Assembly (NCBI GenBank): GCA_947379685.1
Contig: CANCOG010000056.1
Span: forward strand, 1 to 14,854
Source of the DNA: Flavipsychrobacter stenotrophus
GTDB taxonomy: Bacteria; Bacteroidota; Bacteroidia; Chitinophagales; Chitinophagaceae
DNA: 14,854 nucleotides
Direction: 5' to 3'
Below are positions 8,301 to 14,854 of the stretch, in pieces (the stretch's first letter is position 1; every line of letters starts with the position of its first letter). A model generated the notes under the pieces. It saw only the letters and a program-made list of their open reading frames with translations, did not search any database and was not told the origin of the DNA. The position numbers were made by a program, and so were the translations under genes.

Positions 8301-10193
8301 CTAATCCCCGTTCAGTTGCACTACATCGGGTGCGGTTATATAGTTACTCGAATAACGAAAACGGATATTGGTCGTTAATATCACCTTGAAGCCCTTCATA
8401 TTTGTTGGCGCTATAGGGAAATAATAGGCCCTGAGCTCCATAGTATTAAAGACAAGGTTTTCGTTCCTGGCCCTTATTCCACCGCCAACACTTGTAAACA
8501 GCGAGGAATGACTGTAGGGCCCTTTTTCGGGTGTAATCAGTGACAGGTCGGCATACGGGAATGGCGCAAATTTGAAGCCCCACAATTTTGGTTTCAGGTA
8601 AAATTCCGTTTCCAGTTGCACGCTCAGCCTGCGTGTACCATAAATACTGTCAGAAAGAAACCCCCTGAGTCCATAGCTGTTGTCAAGGCGCAAAGGCGCA
8701 TAGGTCACCCTGTTATACAAGTGCGTATAACTCATGTTTATGTACTGCCGTATCTTGGTGCTATTCCAGAAATAGAGCCGGCTAAATGCCGTTGCCCCAA
8801 TAAGAAAGCTGCCGTCCTGCACCTTATCTTTATAAAGGAATCCTCCAGTCCGGAGGTACAACTGTATCAGATCATTCTTTTTTGTAGCGATGTATTCCGA
8901 TACCTTCAGCCCGGCATAGGGGCGCTGCAAGTCAAGTTGTTCATGCCAGCCCAGCGTCACCGAAATATTATACCCGTAGGGATAATCCTCAGTTGTGCCA
9001 AAGCCATAGATATATTGCGTCTTATAATAGTCCTGTCTGAAAAACGTGAATTGCGCCAAGGCAGAACGGGTTGTATTGAAAATAGGATCATAGTGCTGAC
9101 CTACCTGTGCAGGCACATCATTGAATTTCCGGTCGGTGAGCCGTATGGCGAGGAATCGCCGGTCACGGATGCCGTTGTTGGTAGCTGTCAGTTGCCTGAT
9201 ACCAATGCTGTACCCAGCCCATGCATCGAACAGGTCATAGGAATATTTATAAAAAAGGTAATCCGGTAGCTTGTAAACGTTGTTGGCATTATTGTGACTC
9301 AGCGTCAAAGCTCCTGCCATCCTCGTATAGGGCGACACCAGCTGCTTGCTCAGTGAAAGAGACCGGGTTGTCTCCTCCTCGTGGGTGAACGAACTGATAT
9401 TCATTGTGCTGTATGCAACAGTAGCATCAATAAAAGAATGTAATACATTGCCCTTCCGGAAAAGCCCTCCGTAACCCCATTCGGGCTTTCGGTTATAGTC
9501 ATACAATCCGCTCAGTTCCAGTCGCTGCGCCATCCCCCCCAGGTTACTTTCGTAAACATTGGCATTAATGTGGTTCAGCACCTCGCTCGATGCGCCTCCT
9601 GCAATGCTGAACAGATCTCGCGTAAACACCACCAGGTCCACCGAATCCTTATTCCCCTTTATTTTTCTGACTACTATACGGGCATCCTGAATGTACTCAC
9701 GGGTACGCAGGTAACGCTCATTATCGGCCACCATGTAGGCATTGAGTGGGGTCCCTTCCTTTATAAACAGGTTGTCCCTTATCACGAATTTTTTGGTTGT
9801 GTAATGCAGTCTCTTACCTATCCTTGCGCCCAGGCTATTATCACGCTTGCTTGTGTCTGCAAAATTTCGGTCGAAATTGACGGGTTCGATAAATATGTGC
9901 CTGATGATCTTACCCTGGTAACGGAGGTAAGGATCCTCGCTTTTTCCACTTTGGTAATTGTCATCAGGCTCGCCGTCGGGTGTCTTCTTGGCCGAATTAA
10001 CTGCCTGACGGAACACGTTATTGATGAATTTGCTGTTTGTGAGGTGCAGCTCGTTGAAGTTTATACTGTCCCGCCTACTCATAACCTGTCCCATTGCGTC
10101 CCCTCCCCATAACAGGACACAAAAAAACAGGCAAATAATATAGCTGCACTCCTTACCCAAGCTCTGGCTTTTAAGCAAGTATAAACCAAACAA
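8301..10193 (-). CDS. POTRA/beta-barrel outer-membrane protein (BamA/TamA-like)
   Basis: A 630-residue reading frame. Residues 12-36 form a signal peptide (hydrophobic IICLFFCVLLWGG, likely cut at AMG|Q). Residues about 93-195 look like one POTRA domain, ending in YLRTREYIQDARIVV and DLVVFTRDLFSI. The rest (about 200-630) alternates short amphipathic, aromatic strands with turns, as expected of an Omp85-type barrel. Family knowledge points to an outer-membrane barrel possibly handling protein or lipid insertion; the substrate is unknown. The start is unclear: TAA lies immediately before TTG 10193, and the first in-frame ATG (about 10094) would remove the signal peptide. TTG codons at 10193, 10178 and 10160 are therefore the candidates; the one at 10160 gives the most typical signal peptide. 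Same strand as the GH30 gene, about 100 bp downstream of it. Confidence 0.8.
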   Translation of the reverse strand: MFGLYLLKSQSLGKECSYIICLFFCVLLWGGDAMGQVMSRRDSINFNELHLTNSKFINNVFRQAVNSAKKTPDGEPDDNYQSGKSEDPYLRYQGKIIRHIFIEPVNFDRNFADTSKRDNSLGARIGKRLHYTTKKFVIRDNLFIKEGTPLNAYMVADNERYLRTREYIQDARIVVRKIKGNKDSVDLVVFTRDLFSIAGGASSEVLNHINANVYESNLGGMAQRLELSGLYDYNRKPEWGYGGLFRKGNVLHSFIDATVAYSTMNISSFTHEEETTRSLSLSKQLVSPYTRMAGALTLSHNNANNVYKLPDYLFYKYSYDLFDAWAGYSIGIRQLTATNNGIRDRRFLAIRLTDRKFNDVPAQVGQHYDPIFNTTRSALAQFTFFRQDYYKTQYIYGFGTTEDYPYGYNISVTLGWHEQLDLQRPYAGLKVSEYIATKKNDLIQLYLRTGGFLYKDKVQDGSFLIGATAFSRLYFWNSTKIRQYINMSYTHLYNRVTYAPLRLDNSYGLRGFLSDSIYGTRRLSVQLETEFYLKPKLWGFKFAPFPYADLSLITPEKGPYSHSSLFTSVGGGIRARNENLVFNTMELRAYYFPIAPTNMKGFKVILTTNIRFRYSSNYITAPDVVQLNGD

Positions 10194-10297
10194 TTATAAT
10201 GCCACGATTTTAGCTAAAGAAAATTTCAACCCAACCTGCACTATTCACGCGGCTACCTGGAAGGTTACTGTGACAATGAGTATAGCGAAAAACAGCA

Positions 10298-11710
10298 TCA
10301 CCATACATATGTGGCTATGCTCCCGCCATCAAGGGTAGCAGTTGTTACATTATTATTGAATTTTATTCCAAATGAAAGTGTCCCCGATCCATCGTTTTCA
10401 ACTATCAGTACCTTTCCGCCGGTTGGCGTAATGAATGCGACGGTATTTAAATTCCCTTCCTGGTTCGACCATATTCTTACCGAACCCGGTGGCACAAACT
10501 TGGCTGCGTGGCCTATAATGTAGTAGGAAACATTTCGCTTTACCACCGCGCCTGAAATAGTTAATGCGCCCTTGCATGTGCTGCATCCTCCCTGGGTATG
10601 AGGTCCATAACCGGCGTCGCTGGCCAGGTTCCACTCCAACACGTTCCGGCTCCAGTTGCGCACTGCCCCTATCAGTACATTTTTTACGTGCCACTTCAGA
10701 TCGCCACCAAAATCTCCGTCCGACGCTGTGTATTGCTCAGTAAAATATAAATTCTTTTCAGAGAAGGCACTATGTACCTGCCCCATTGCCCCAATGTCGC
10801 CCTTGTATAGATGAAATGCAGTGCCATCAATATACTGAGCCGCCGCTGCATCGGTTAAAATGGTCTTCGCATAACTGGTATTATCGCAATTATGATCCCA
10901 GATGATGATCTTGGTTTTAATACCCTGTTTGCTGAATGCAGGTCCGAGGTAGCCTTTCACGAACGCCAGCTGCTGCTCCGCCGTCATGCTCATACTGGGG
11001 TTATTATTGGGGTTGAGGGGTTCATTTTGTACCGTAACAGCCTCAGTATTTATCCCGGCCTGCTTCATAGCCTGAATGTACTTTACAAAGTATGCTGCAT
11101 ATACTCCGTAATATTTCGCCTGCAGGCTGCCACCAATCATACTGTTATTGTCCTTCATCCATGCCGGTGCCGACCACGGCGAGGCCACTATCTTAATATT
11201 GGGGCTCTTTTTTAAGATCTGCTGCAGCAATGGTACAAGTGTTGCCTTATCCTTACCGAGATCAAAACGGGTGAGCGCTTCGTCGGTTTCGCCGGCACCC
11301 AGATCGTCATAGGTATATACAGTAGGGCTGAGATCAGAGGCGCCAATGCTGATGCGTAAATAGCTGATGCCGATACCATCGCCAAAGCGGCCAAACAATT
11401 CACTCAGCAATACTGACCTGTTGGCGGCAGGCATCTGGTTAATAACCAATGCACTCGACCCCGTAAGTGCAAAGCCAAAGCCATCTATTTGCTGGTATTT
11501 TTTAGTAGAATCTACATTTATGACCACGGCCGGGTTGGCGTTACTGCCGAAGACAAGCGGAGTATTTTGCTTTTGCAATAACGAGACTTGGTTACCCGTC
11601 GTCAGCCACCAGCTAATATCTGGTGGGTAAGCAAGGACCCGAACACTATTTAACAAACTGATTACCAACAGGAAAGAGCAAATAGTTCGTTTTTTAGCCT
11701 CAAATTGCAT
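10298..11710 (-). CDS. Secreted GH30 family glycoside hydrolase (glucosylceramidase-like)
   Basis: A 470-residue enzyme from the ATG at 11710. It opens with a signal peptide (MQFEAKKRTICSFLLVISLL, likely cut after Ala27). QQIDGFGFALTGSSA (about 73-87) is the GH30 entry motif of the (beta/alpha)8 barrel. TVQNEP supplies the acid/base Glu230 and LYFTEQ the nucleophile Glu325, both family-invariant. GGCSTCKGALTI (about 374-385) resembles a segment common in bacterial GH30 enzymes, and the C-terminal part forms the GH30 beta-sandwich. Known activities are retaining beta-glucosidases or glucanases such as glucosylceramidase and beta-1,6-glucanase; the substrate here cannot be told. It acts outside the cytoplasm. 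The frame stays open to a TTG at 11785, but that start would bury the signal peptide behind 25 residues, so ATG 11710 is preferred. Divergent from acpP. Confidence 0.92.
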   Translation of the reverse strand: MQFEAKKRTICSFLLVISLLNSVRVLAYPPDISWWLTTGNQVSLLQKQNTPLVFGSNANPAVVINVDSTKKYQQIDGFGFALTGSSALVINQMPAANRSVLLSELFGRFGDGIGISYLRISIGASDLSPTVYTYDDLGAGETDEALTRFDLGKDKATLVPLLQQILKKSPNIKIVASPWSAPAWMKDNNSMIGGSLQAKYYGVYAAYFVKYIQAMKQAGINTEAVTVQNEPLNPNNNPSMSMTAEQQLAFVKGYLGPAFSKQGIKTKIIIWDHNCDNTSYAKTILTDAAAAQYIDGTAFHLYKGDIGAMGQVHSAFSEKNLYFTEQYTASDGDFGGDLKWHVKNVLIGAVRNWSRNVLEWNLASDAGYGPHTQGGCSTCKGALTISGAVVKRNVSYYIIGHAAKFVPPGSVRIWSNQEGNLNTVAFITPTGGKVLIVENDGSGTLSFGIKFNNNVTTATLDGGSIATYVW

Positions 11711-11831
11711 GGCGAAATGTTTGAAATGTAAAGCTATAAATTTCCAGCCTGCAAGCCCGTAAAACCCGGCGTTTTGATATGCCAATCAATTAAATGCCAA
11801 AAAAGATTTCAGAAATAAAAATTATTTCTTC

Positions 11832-11858
11832 CCCGTTATCCTAAAAAGTATAATTTTG
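11832..11858 (+). promoter_or_regulatory. Candidate acpP-fabF-rnc promoter
   Basis: TAATTTTG (11851-11858) is an exact match to the Bacteroidota -7 box TAnnTTTG and lies 24 bases before the acpP ATG. A TTC (11829-11831) sits at the -33 position with a 19-nt spacer, one base off the TTG consensus. This gives a very short leader of about 15-20 nt. It is the best-supported promoter in the window, though by sequence match only. Confidence 0.65.
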
Positions 11859-11882
11859 CACCAAAAATTTAAAAGCACTATT

Positions 11883-12119
11883 ATGTCTGAAATTGCAAAT
11901 CGCGTTAAGAAAATCATCGTAGATAAGCTCGGTGTTGATGAATCAGAAGTTACTCCAGAGGCAAGTTTTACCAATGACCTGGGAGCCGATTCACTCGATA
12001 CAGTTGAATTGATCATGGAATTTGAAAAAGAATTCAACATCTCGATCCCCGATGAGCAAGCTGAAACCATCACTACAGTTGGTCAGGCCATCACATACCT
12101 TGAAGAGCACGTAAAGTAA
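11883..12119 (+). CDS. acpP: Acyl carrier protein
   Basis: A 78-residue acidic protein with the full ACP fold. Ser37 in DLGADSLDTVELIMEFE is the 4'-phosphopantetheine attachment site. The protein carries growing acyl chains as thioesters in cytosolic type II fatty-acid synthesis. Length and sequence are those of ordinary bacterial AcpP. The start is ATG 11883 (MSEIANRVKK); the frame extends nine codons further upstream to 11856, but that would run into the -7 box at 11851-11858 and is not typical of the family. fabF follows after 36 bp on the same strand, so the two are almost certainly co-transcribed. No terminator is seen between them. Confidence 0.97.
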   Translation: MSEIANRVKKIIVDKLGVDESEVTPEASFTNDLGADSLDTVELIMEFEKEFNISIPDEQAETITTVGQAITYLEEHVK

Positions 12120-12155
12120 TTTTACCAAAACAGGAACAGTAACTGAAAACCTCAG

Positions 12156-13418
12156 ATGAATTTACCGTATAAGCGAGTAGTAGTTACGGGCCTCGGCGCC
12201 CTTACACCATTGGGCAATACCATACCGGCATATTGGGAAGGGCTGGTGAATGGAGTACCGGGCGCCGATTTTATTAAACAGTTTGATGTTACTAAGTTCA
12301 AGACCAAATTTGCTTGCGAACTGAAAAACTTCAATCCTGAAGACTTTTTCGACCGCAAGGAAGCCCGGAAACTCGATCGATTTTCGCAAGTAGCGCTCGT
12401 AGCTGCCGACGAAGCTGTAAAGCATTCGCGGTTGCTCGAAAGCGGCACTGTCAATCACGATAGGGTAGGGGTTATCTGGGGATCAGGTATTGGCGGGATG
12501 ATTACTTTCATCGAGGAAATGAAAAATTTCAACTCCGGTGATGGTACTCCCCGCTTCAATCCGTTCTTCATTCCTAAACTCATCCTGGATATTGCCCCCG
12601 GGCAAATTTCCATGAAGTATGGTTTCCGTGGCCCCAATTTTGCCACGGTAAGTGCCTGTGCATCTTCTACGAACGCCATTATTGACGCATTGAATTATGT
12701 GCGCATGGGCAAGGCCGATGCAATAGTATGCGGAGGCTCGGAAGCGGTAGTAACGGAAGCGGGAATAGGTGGTTTCAATGCCATGAAGGCCCTTTCTGAA
12801 CGCAACGATGATCCCAAAACAGCCAGCAGGCCGTTCGACCTGAACCGTGATGGTTTCGTGTTGGGAGAAGGTGCCGGAGCACTCGTTATTGAAGAACTGG
12901 AACACGCGAAAAGGCGTGGTGCCAATATTCTTGTTGAAGTTGCAGGCGGTGGCCTTAGTGCCGATGCCTACCACCTTACTGCACCACACCCTGAAGGGCT
13001 CGGTGCCTATAATGTTATGCGCTATGCGCTGGAAGATGCAGGTTTGCAACCCGAAGACATTGACTATATCAATGTGCACGGTACATCTACACCTTTGGGC
13101 GATATAAGTGAAATAACGGCTATCCAGCGAGTATTTGGAGAGCATGCTTACAAACTCAATATCAGTTCTACCAAGTCTATGACTGGTCACTTACTTGGTG
13201 CTGCCGGGGCCGTTGAGGCTATTGCCAGCATACTGGCTGCGATTAATGACACTATTCCACCAACCATTAATCACTTTACTGACGATCCGTCGTTCGACCC
13301 CCGTCTTAATTTCACCTTCCACAATGCGCAGAAACGCACAGTGAGGGCTGCATTGAGCAATACATTCGGATTTGGCGGGCACAATGCATCTGTTATTTTC
13401 AAGAAATATTCAGAATAA
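12156..13418 (+). CDS. fabF: 3-oxoacyl-[acyl-carrier-protein] synthase II (KAS II)
   Basis: A 420-residue beta-ketoacyl-ACP synthase II of normal length. It condenses malonyl-ACP with acyl-ACP to elongate fatty acids in the cytosol. The active site is complete: nucleophile Cys168 in VSACASS, His308 in NVHGTSTP, Lys340 and His345 in SSTKSMTGHLLGAAGA. The glycine-rich SNTFGFGGHNAS end is also present. The N-terminus KRVVVTGLGALTPLG is the usual thiolase-fold opening. It sits between acpP, its substrate carrier, and rnc, whose ATG lies 35 bases before the fabF stop. This acpP-fabF-rnc order is common in Bacteroidota (from memory). No odd features. Confidence 0.97.
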   Translation: MNLPYKRVVVTGLGALTPLGNTIPAYWEGLVNGVPGADFIKQFDVTKFKTKFACELKNFNPEDFFDRKEARKLDRFSQVALVAADEAVKHSRLLESGTVNHDRVGVIWGSGIGGMITFIEEMKNFNSGDGTPRFNPFFIPKLILDIAPGQISMKYGFRGPNFATVSACASSTNAIIDALNYVRMGKADAIVCGGSEAVVTEAGIGGFNAMKALSERNDDPKTASRPFDLNRDGFVLGEGAGALVIEELEHAKRRGANILVEVAGGGLSADAYHLTAPHPEGLGAYNVMRYALEDAGLQPEDIDYINVHGTSTPLGDISEITAIQRVFGEHAYKLNISSTKSMTGHLLGAAGAVEAIASILAAINDTIPPTINHFTDDPSFDPRLNFTFHNAQKRTVRAALSNTFGFGGHNASVIFKKYSE

Positions 13419-14139
13419 TTTGCGAAGGCTGGCACGTATTCTCGGGCTTTTTTCTTCCGATAAGGAATTAATGTTACAACTGGAACATTTGCTCGGGTTT
13501 ACACCCAAGCGTATAGCTTACTACAAGCTTGCGCTCATGCACCGTTCCCAGAACGAGGAGGCCACTGACAGCAATGAAAGACTGGAATTCTTAGGTGACG
13601 CCATACTCGGCGCTATTATAGCTGAGTACCTGTTCAAAAAATATCCTTACCAGCCGGAAGGCTTTCTTACCGAATTGCGCTCACGCATTGTTCGCCGCGA
13701 AACAATGAATAATGTAGCCCTGCGCATGGGTCTCAATAAACTGGTGCAATACAACCAGAACGACCGCGGACTCAGCCGCAGCCACATTTTTGGCAATGCG
13801 CTGGAAGCCCTTATAGGTGCCGTGTACCTCGATCAGGGGTTTACAAAAACCCGTAAGTTCATACTCAATGAAATGGTAAAGGCTTATGTCGACCTGGACA
13901 TGATGGAAAGTACGGATACCAACTACAAAAACCAGCTGCTCACCTGGGCACAGAAGAACAACCGTGTACTCACCTTCGATACAGTTGACGAAAAACTCGA
14001 AAAGACCCGCAAACTGTTTACCGTAGGTGTATTTCTCGATGGCGAACTGATTGCCTCCGGCACCGGCTACAACAAGAAAGACGCTGGCCAGGTAGCCGCC
14101 CAAAAAGGCCTCGAAGTTGTAGGCGCATTAGGGCAATAA
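13384..14139 (+). CDS. rnc: Ribonuclease III
   Basis: A 251-residue RNase III: an endonuclease domain (about 30-165) with the signature NERLEFLGDAILG (64-76), then a dsRNA-binding domain (about 178-247, including GYNKKDAGQVAAQKGLE). It cuts double-stranded RNA, for example in rRNA precursor processing. Metal ligands Glu68, Asp72 and Glu141 are present. The position equivalent to E. coli Asp114 is Asn138 in FGNALEALIGAVYLD, which may be a lineage feature. The start is ATG 13384, inside the last 35 bases of fabF and suggesting translational coupling; it keeps the basic N-terminal extension (NIQNNLRRLARIL) common in this phylum. A TTG at 13372 in the same frame is less likely, and ATG 13471 would give a 222-residue form without the extension. 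Confidence 0.95.
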   Translation: MHLLFSRNIQNNLRRLARILGLFSSDKELMLQLEHLLGFTPKRIAYYKLALMHRSQNEEATDSNERLEFLGDAILGAIIAEYLFKKYPYQPEGFLTELRSRIVRRETMNNVALRMGLNKLVQYNQNDRGLSRSHIFGNALEALIGAVYLDQGFTKTRKFILNEMVKAYVDLDMMESTDTNYKNQLLTWAQKNNRVLTFDTVDEKLEKTRKLFTVGVFLDGELIASGTGYNKKDAGQVAAQKGLEVVGALGQ

Positions 14140-14314
14140 ATCCCACTTCACAACTCACTGCTTGAAACATCCCGGGGCGCTATGCAAACACTCCACTCTT
14201 TGAAAAAGAGGGGACCGACTTTGCGCTTGCGCAAAGGCAGGGGTGATAAACCACACGGGACGTGCGTTGCAGGAAATCATGCCCGCGCTGTATACAACCC
14301 CAACCCTCCCACCA
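14140..14314. other. Convergent intergenic gap after rnc
   Basis: This 175-bp gap lies between the ends of rnc (plus) and the YD-repeat-like gene (minus). It contains no supportable gene. Its centre holds the two-hairpin element described separately, which could terminate transcription from either side, although no long T-tract follows it. The flanks at 14140-14190 and 14251-14314 show nothing I recognise. Confidence 0.6.
14191..14250. repeat. Candidate palindromic dispersed repeat with two hairpins
   Basis: Hairpin 1 is CTCTTT-GAA-AAAGAG (14196-14210). Hairpin 2 is CTTTGCGC-TT-GCGCAAAG (14219-14236), an 8-bp perfect stem. They are joined by GGGACCGA and followed by GCAGGGGTGAT. The compact paired-hairpin layout in a convergent gap resembles the small palindromic intergenic repeats of bacterial genomes. 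Only one copy is seen in this window, so repeat status is inferred from form. Confidence 0.45.
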
Positions 14315-14854
14315 CTAATAATATATAAACTCATTCACCGCCCGCTCAATCTTCCCCTTATTAATAGCATCGGTAACCGAGGTTGTTTTTTCTAAAAAAT
14401 TTCCCGTACCATCATACTTGTACGTCGTTTTTGTCACTGACTTACCCGCCACATTTTCTTTTCCGGAAGTGTACGGTATCCGGATTTGCTCCGTTTTATT
14501 TCCCTTACTGTCGTATTTATACGTTGTTTTTGAATCTAAGGTCTTTTCGCTGCCATAAAAGTGCTCCGAGGTTAATTGCCCGGCTTCATTATGTGTTAAA
14601 ACACTTTTATCCCTGAGTTCCCCATTTCCAAAATACCACCTGATTGTCGAAGTACGTTCCTTGTCGTTGTAAGCGTAAGCTTCCTTGTGAGCAGGAACTC
14701 CCCTGCGTGCAAATGCAGCAATTTCAATGCCCTGTCCCTTTTCATTGTATTGAACAACATACCGGGCCACAAGGCTGTCCTTCGCATCATATCGTAGCCG
14801 CTCAGTTTCCAAACCTGCTTTGTTGTAAATATGGACTATCCTATACTTGAGCTT
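14315..14854 (-). CDS. YD-repeat-like protein, C-terminal part (cut by right edge)
   Basis: The last 179 residues of a protein whose frame stays open to the right edge; the stop is TAG at 14317-14315. The visible part consists of repeating Tyr-rich units: YNKAGLETERLRYD, YNEKGQGIEIAAF, YNDKERTSTIRWY, HNEAGQLTSEHFYG, YKYDSKGNKTEQIRI and YKYDGTGNFLEKTT. The Y(D/N)xxGxxxE pattern is that of YD/RHS-type repeats, which form beta-strand arrays in exported Bacteroidota proteins. No toxin tip or membrane segment follows; the protein ends FIYY. The N-terminus and any signal peptide are outside the window, so cell location and function cannot be stated. A TTG at 14812 is the first in-frame possible start inside the window, but the sequence before it continues the same repeat, so it is not the true start. 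Confidence 0.75.
   Translation of the reverse strand, partial: KLKYRIVHIYNKAGLETERLRYDAKDSLVARYVVQYNEKGQGIEIAAFARRGVPAHKEAYAYNDKERTSTIRWYFGNGELRDKSVLTHNEAGQLTSEHFYGSEKTLDSKTTYKYDSKGNKTEQIRIPYTSGKENVAGKSVTKTTYKYDGTGNFLEKTTSVTDAINKGKIERAVNEFIYY

Noticed and set aside
11711..11785. Upstream TTG start for the GH30 gene giving 25 extra residues
   Set aside because: The extension would bury the clear signal peptide that starts at ATG 11710.
12483..13190. Long open frame (235 codons) on the minus strand opposite fabF
   Set aside because: It lies wholly inside fabF, whose active-site motifs are intact; its translation is low-complexity and resembles no family. It is an antisense by-product of codon bias.

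Overview
The window looks like a chromosomal segment of a Bacteroidota bacterium, most likely near Chitinophagaceae (lineage inferred). Support: an acpP-fabF-rnc cluster typical of the phylum, a promoter with the Bacteroidota-type -7 box (TAnnTTTG) ahead of acpP, large cytosolic multi-PAS histidine kinases, a POTRA/beta-barrel outer-membrane protein and a YD-repeat-like protein. Base composition looks fairly even, with no obvious islands. I see no insertion sequence, CRISPR array, rRNA or convincing tRNA.

Layout. (1) 1-617, minus: N-terminal part of a cyanophycin synthetase (cphA), cut by the left edge. (2) 618-1064: a gap with the terminator of the next kinase gene and further hairpins at 910-972. 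(3) 1065-7997, minus: a three-gene signalling block transcribed kinase 2 (degenerate receiver-PASx4-HisKA-ATPase) -> single-domain response regulator -> kinase 1 (GAF-PASx4-HisKA-ATPase-receiver-HPt). No protein here has a membrane segment or a DNA-binding domain. (4) 7998-8300: a gap with a candidate promoter for that block. (5) 8301-10193, minus: an outer-membrane BamA/TamA-like protein with no usable ATG start. (6) 10298-11710, minus: a secreted GH30 glycosidase. (7) 11883-14139, plus: acpP, fabF and rnc, divergent from the GH30 gene. (8) 14140-14314: a convergent gap with a two-hairpin, repeat-like element. (9) 14315-14854, minus: the C-terminal part of a YD-repeat-like protein, cut by the right edge.

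How the genes work together. acpP and fabF supply the acyl carrier and the elongating condensing enzyme of type II fatty-acid synthesis; rnc is linked by position, starting inside the end of fabF. Kinase 1 carries its own receiver and HPt domains, so it can form a His-Asp-His relay whose natural next acceptor is the adjacent stand-alone regulator; this is inferred from domain order. The GH30 enzyme and the outer-membrane protein are same-strand neighbours, but nothing shows a shared function. I found no clearly new system. The items most worth checking are the output-less phosphorelay, the degenerate receiver, the Asn at a usual RNase III metal-ligand position, and the structured non-coding elements at 910-972 and 14190-14250.
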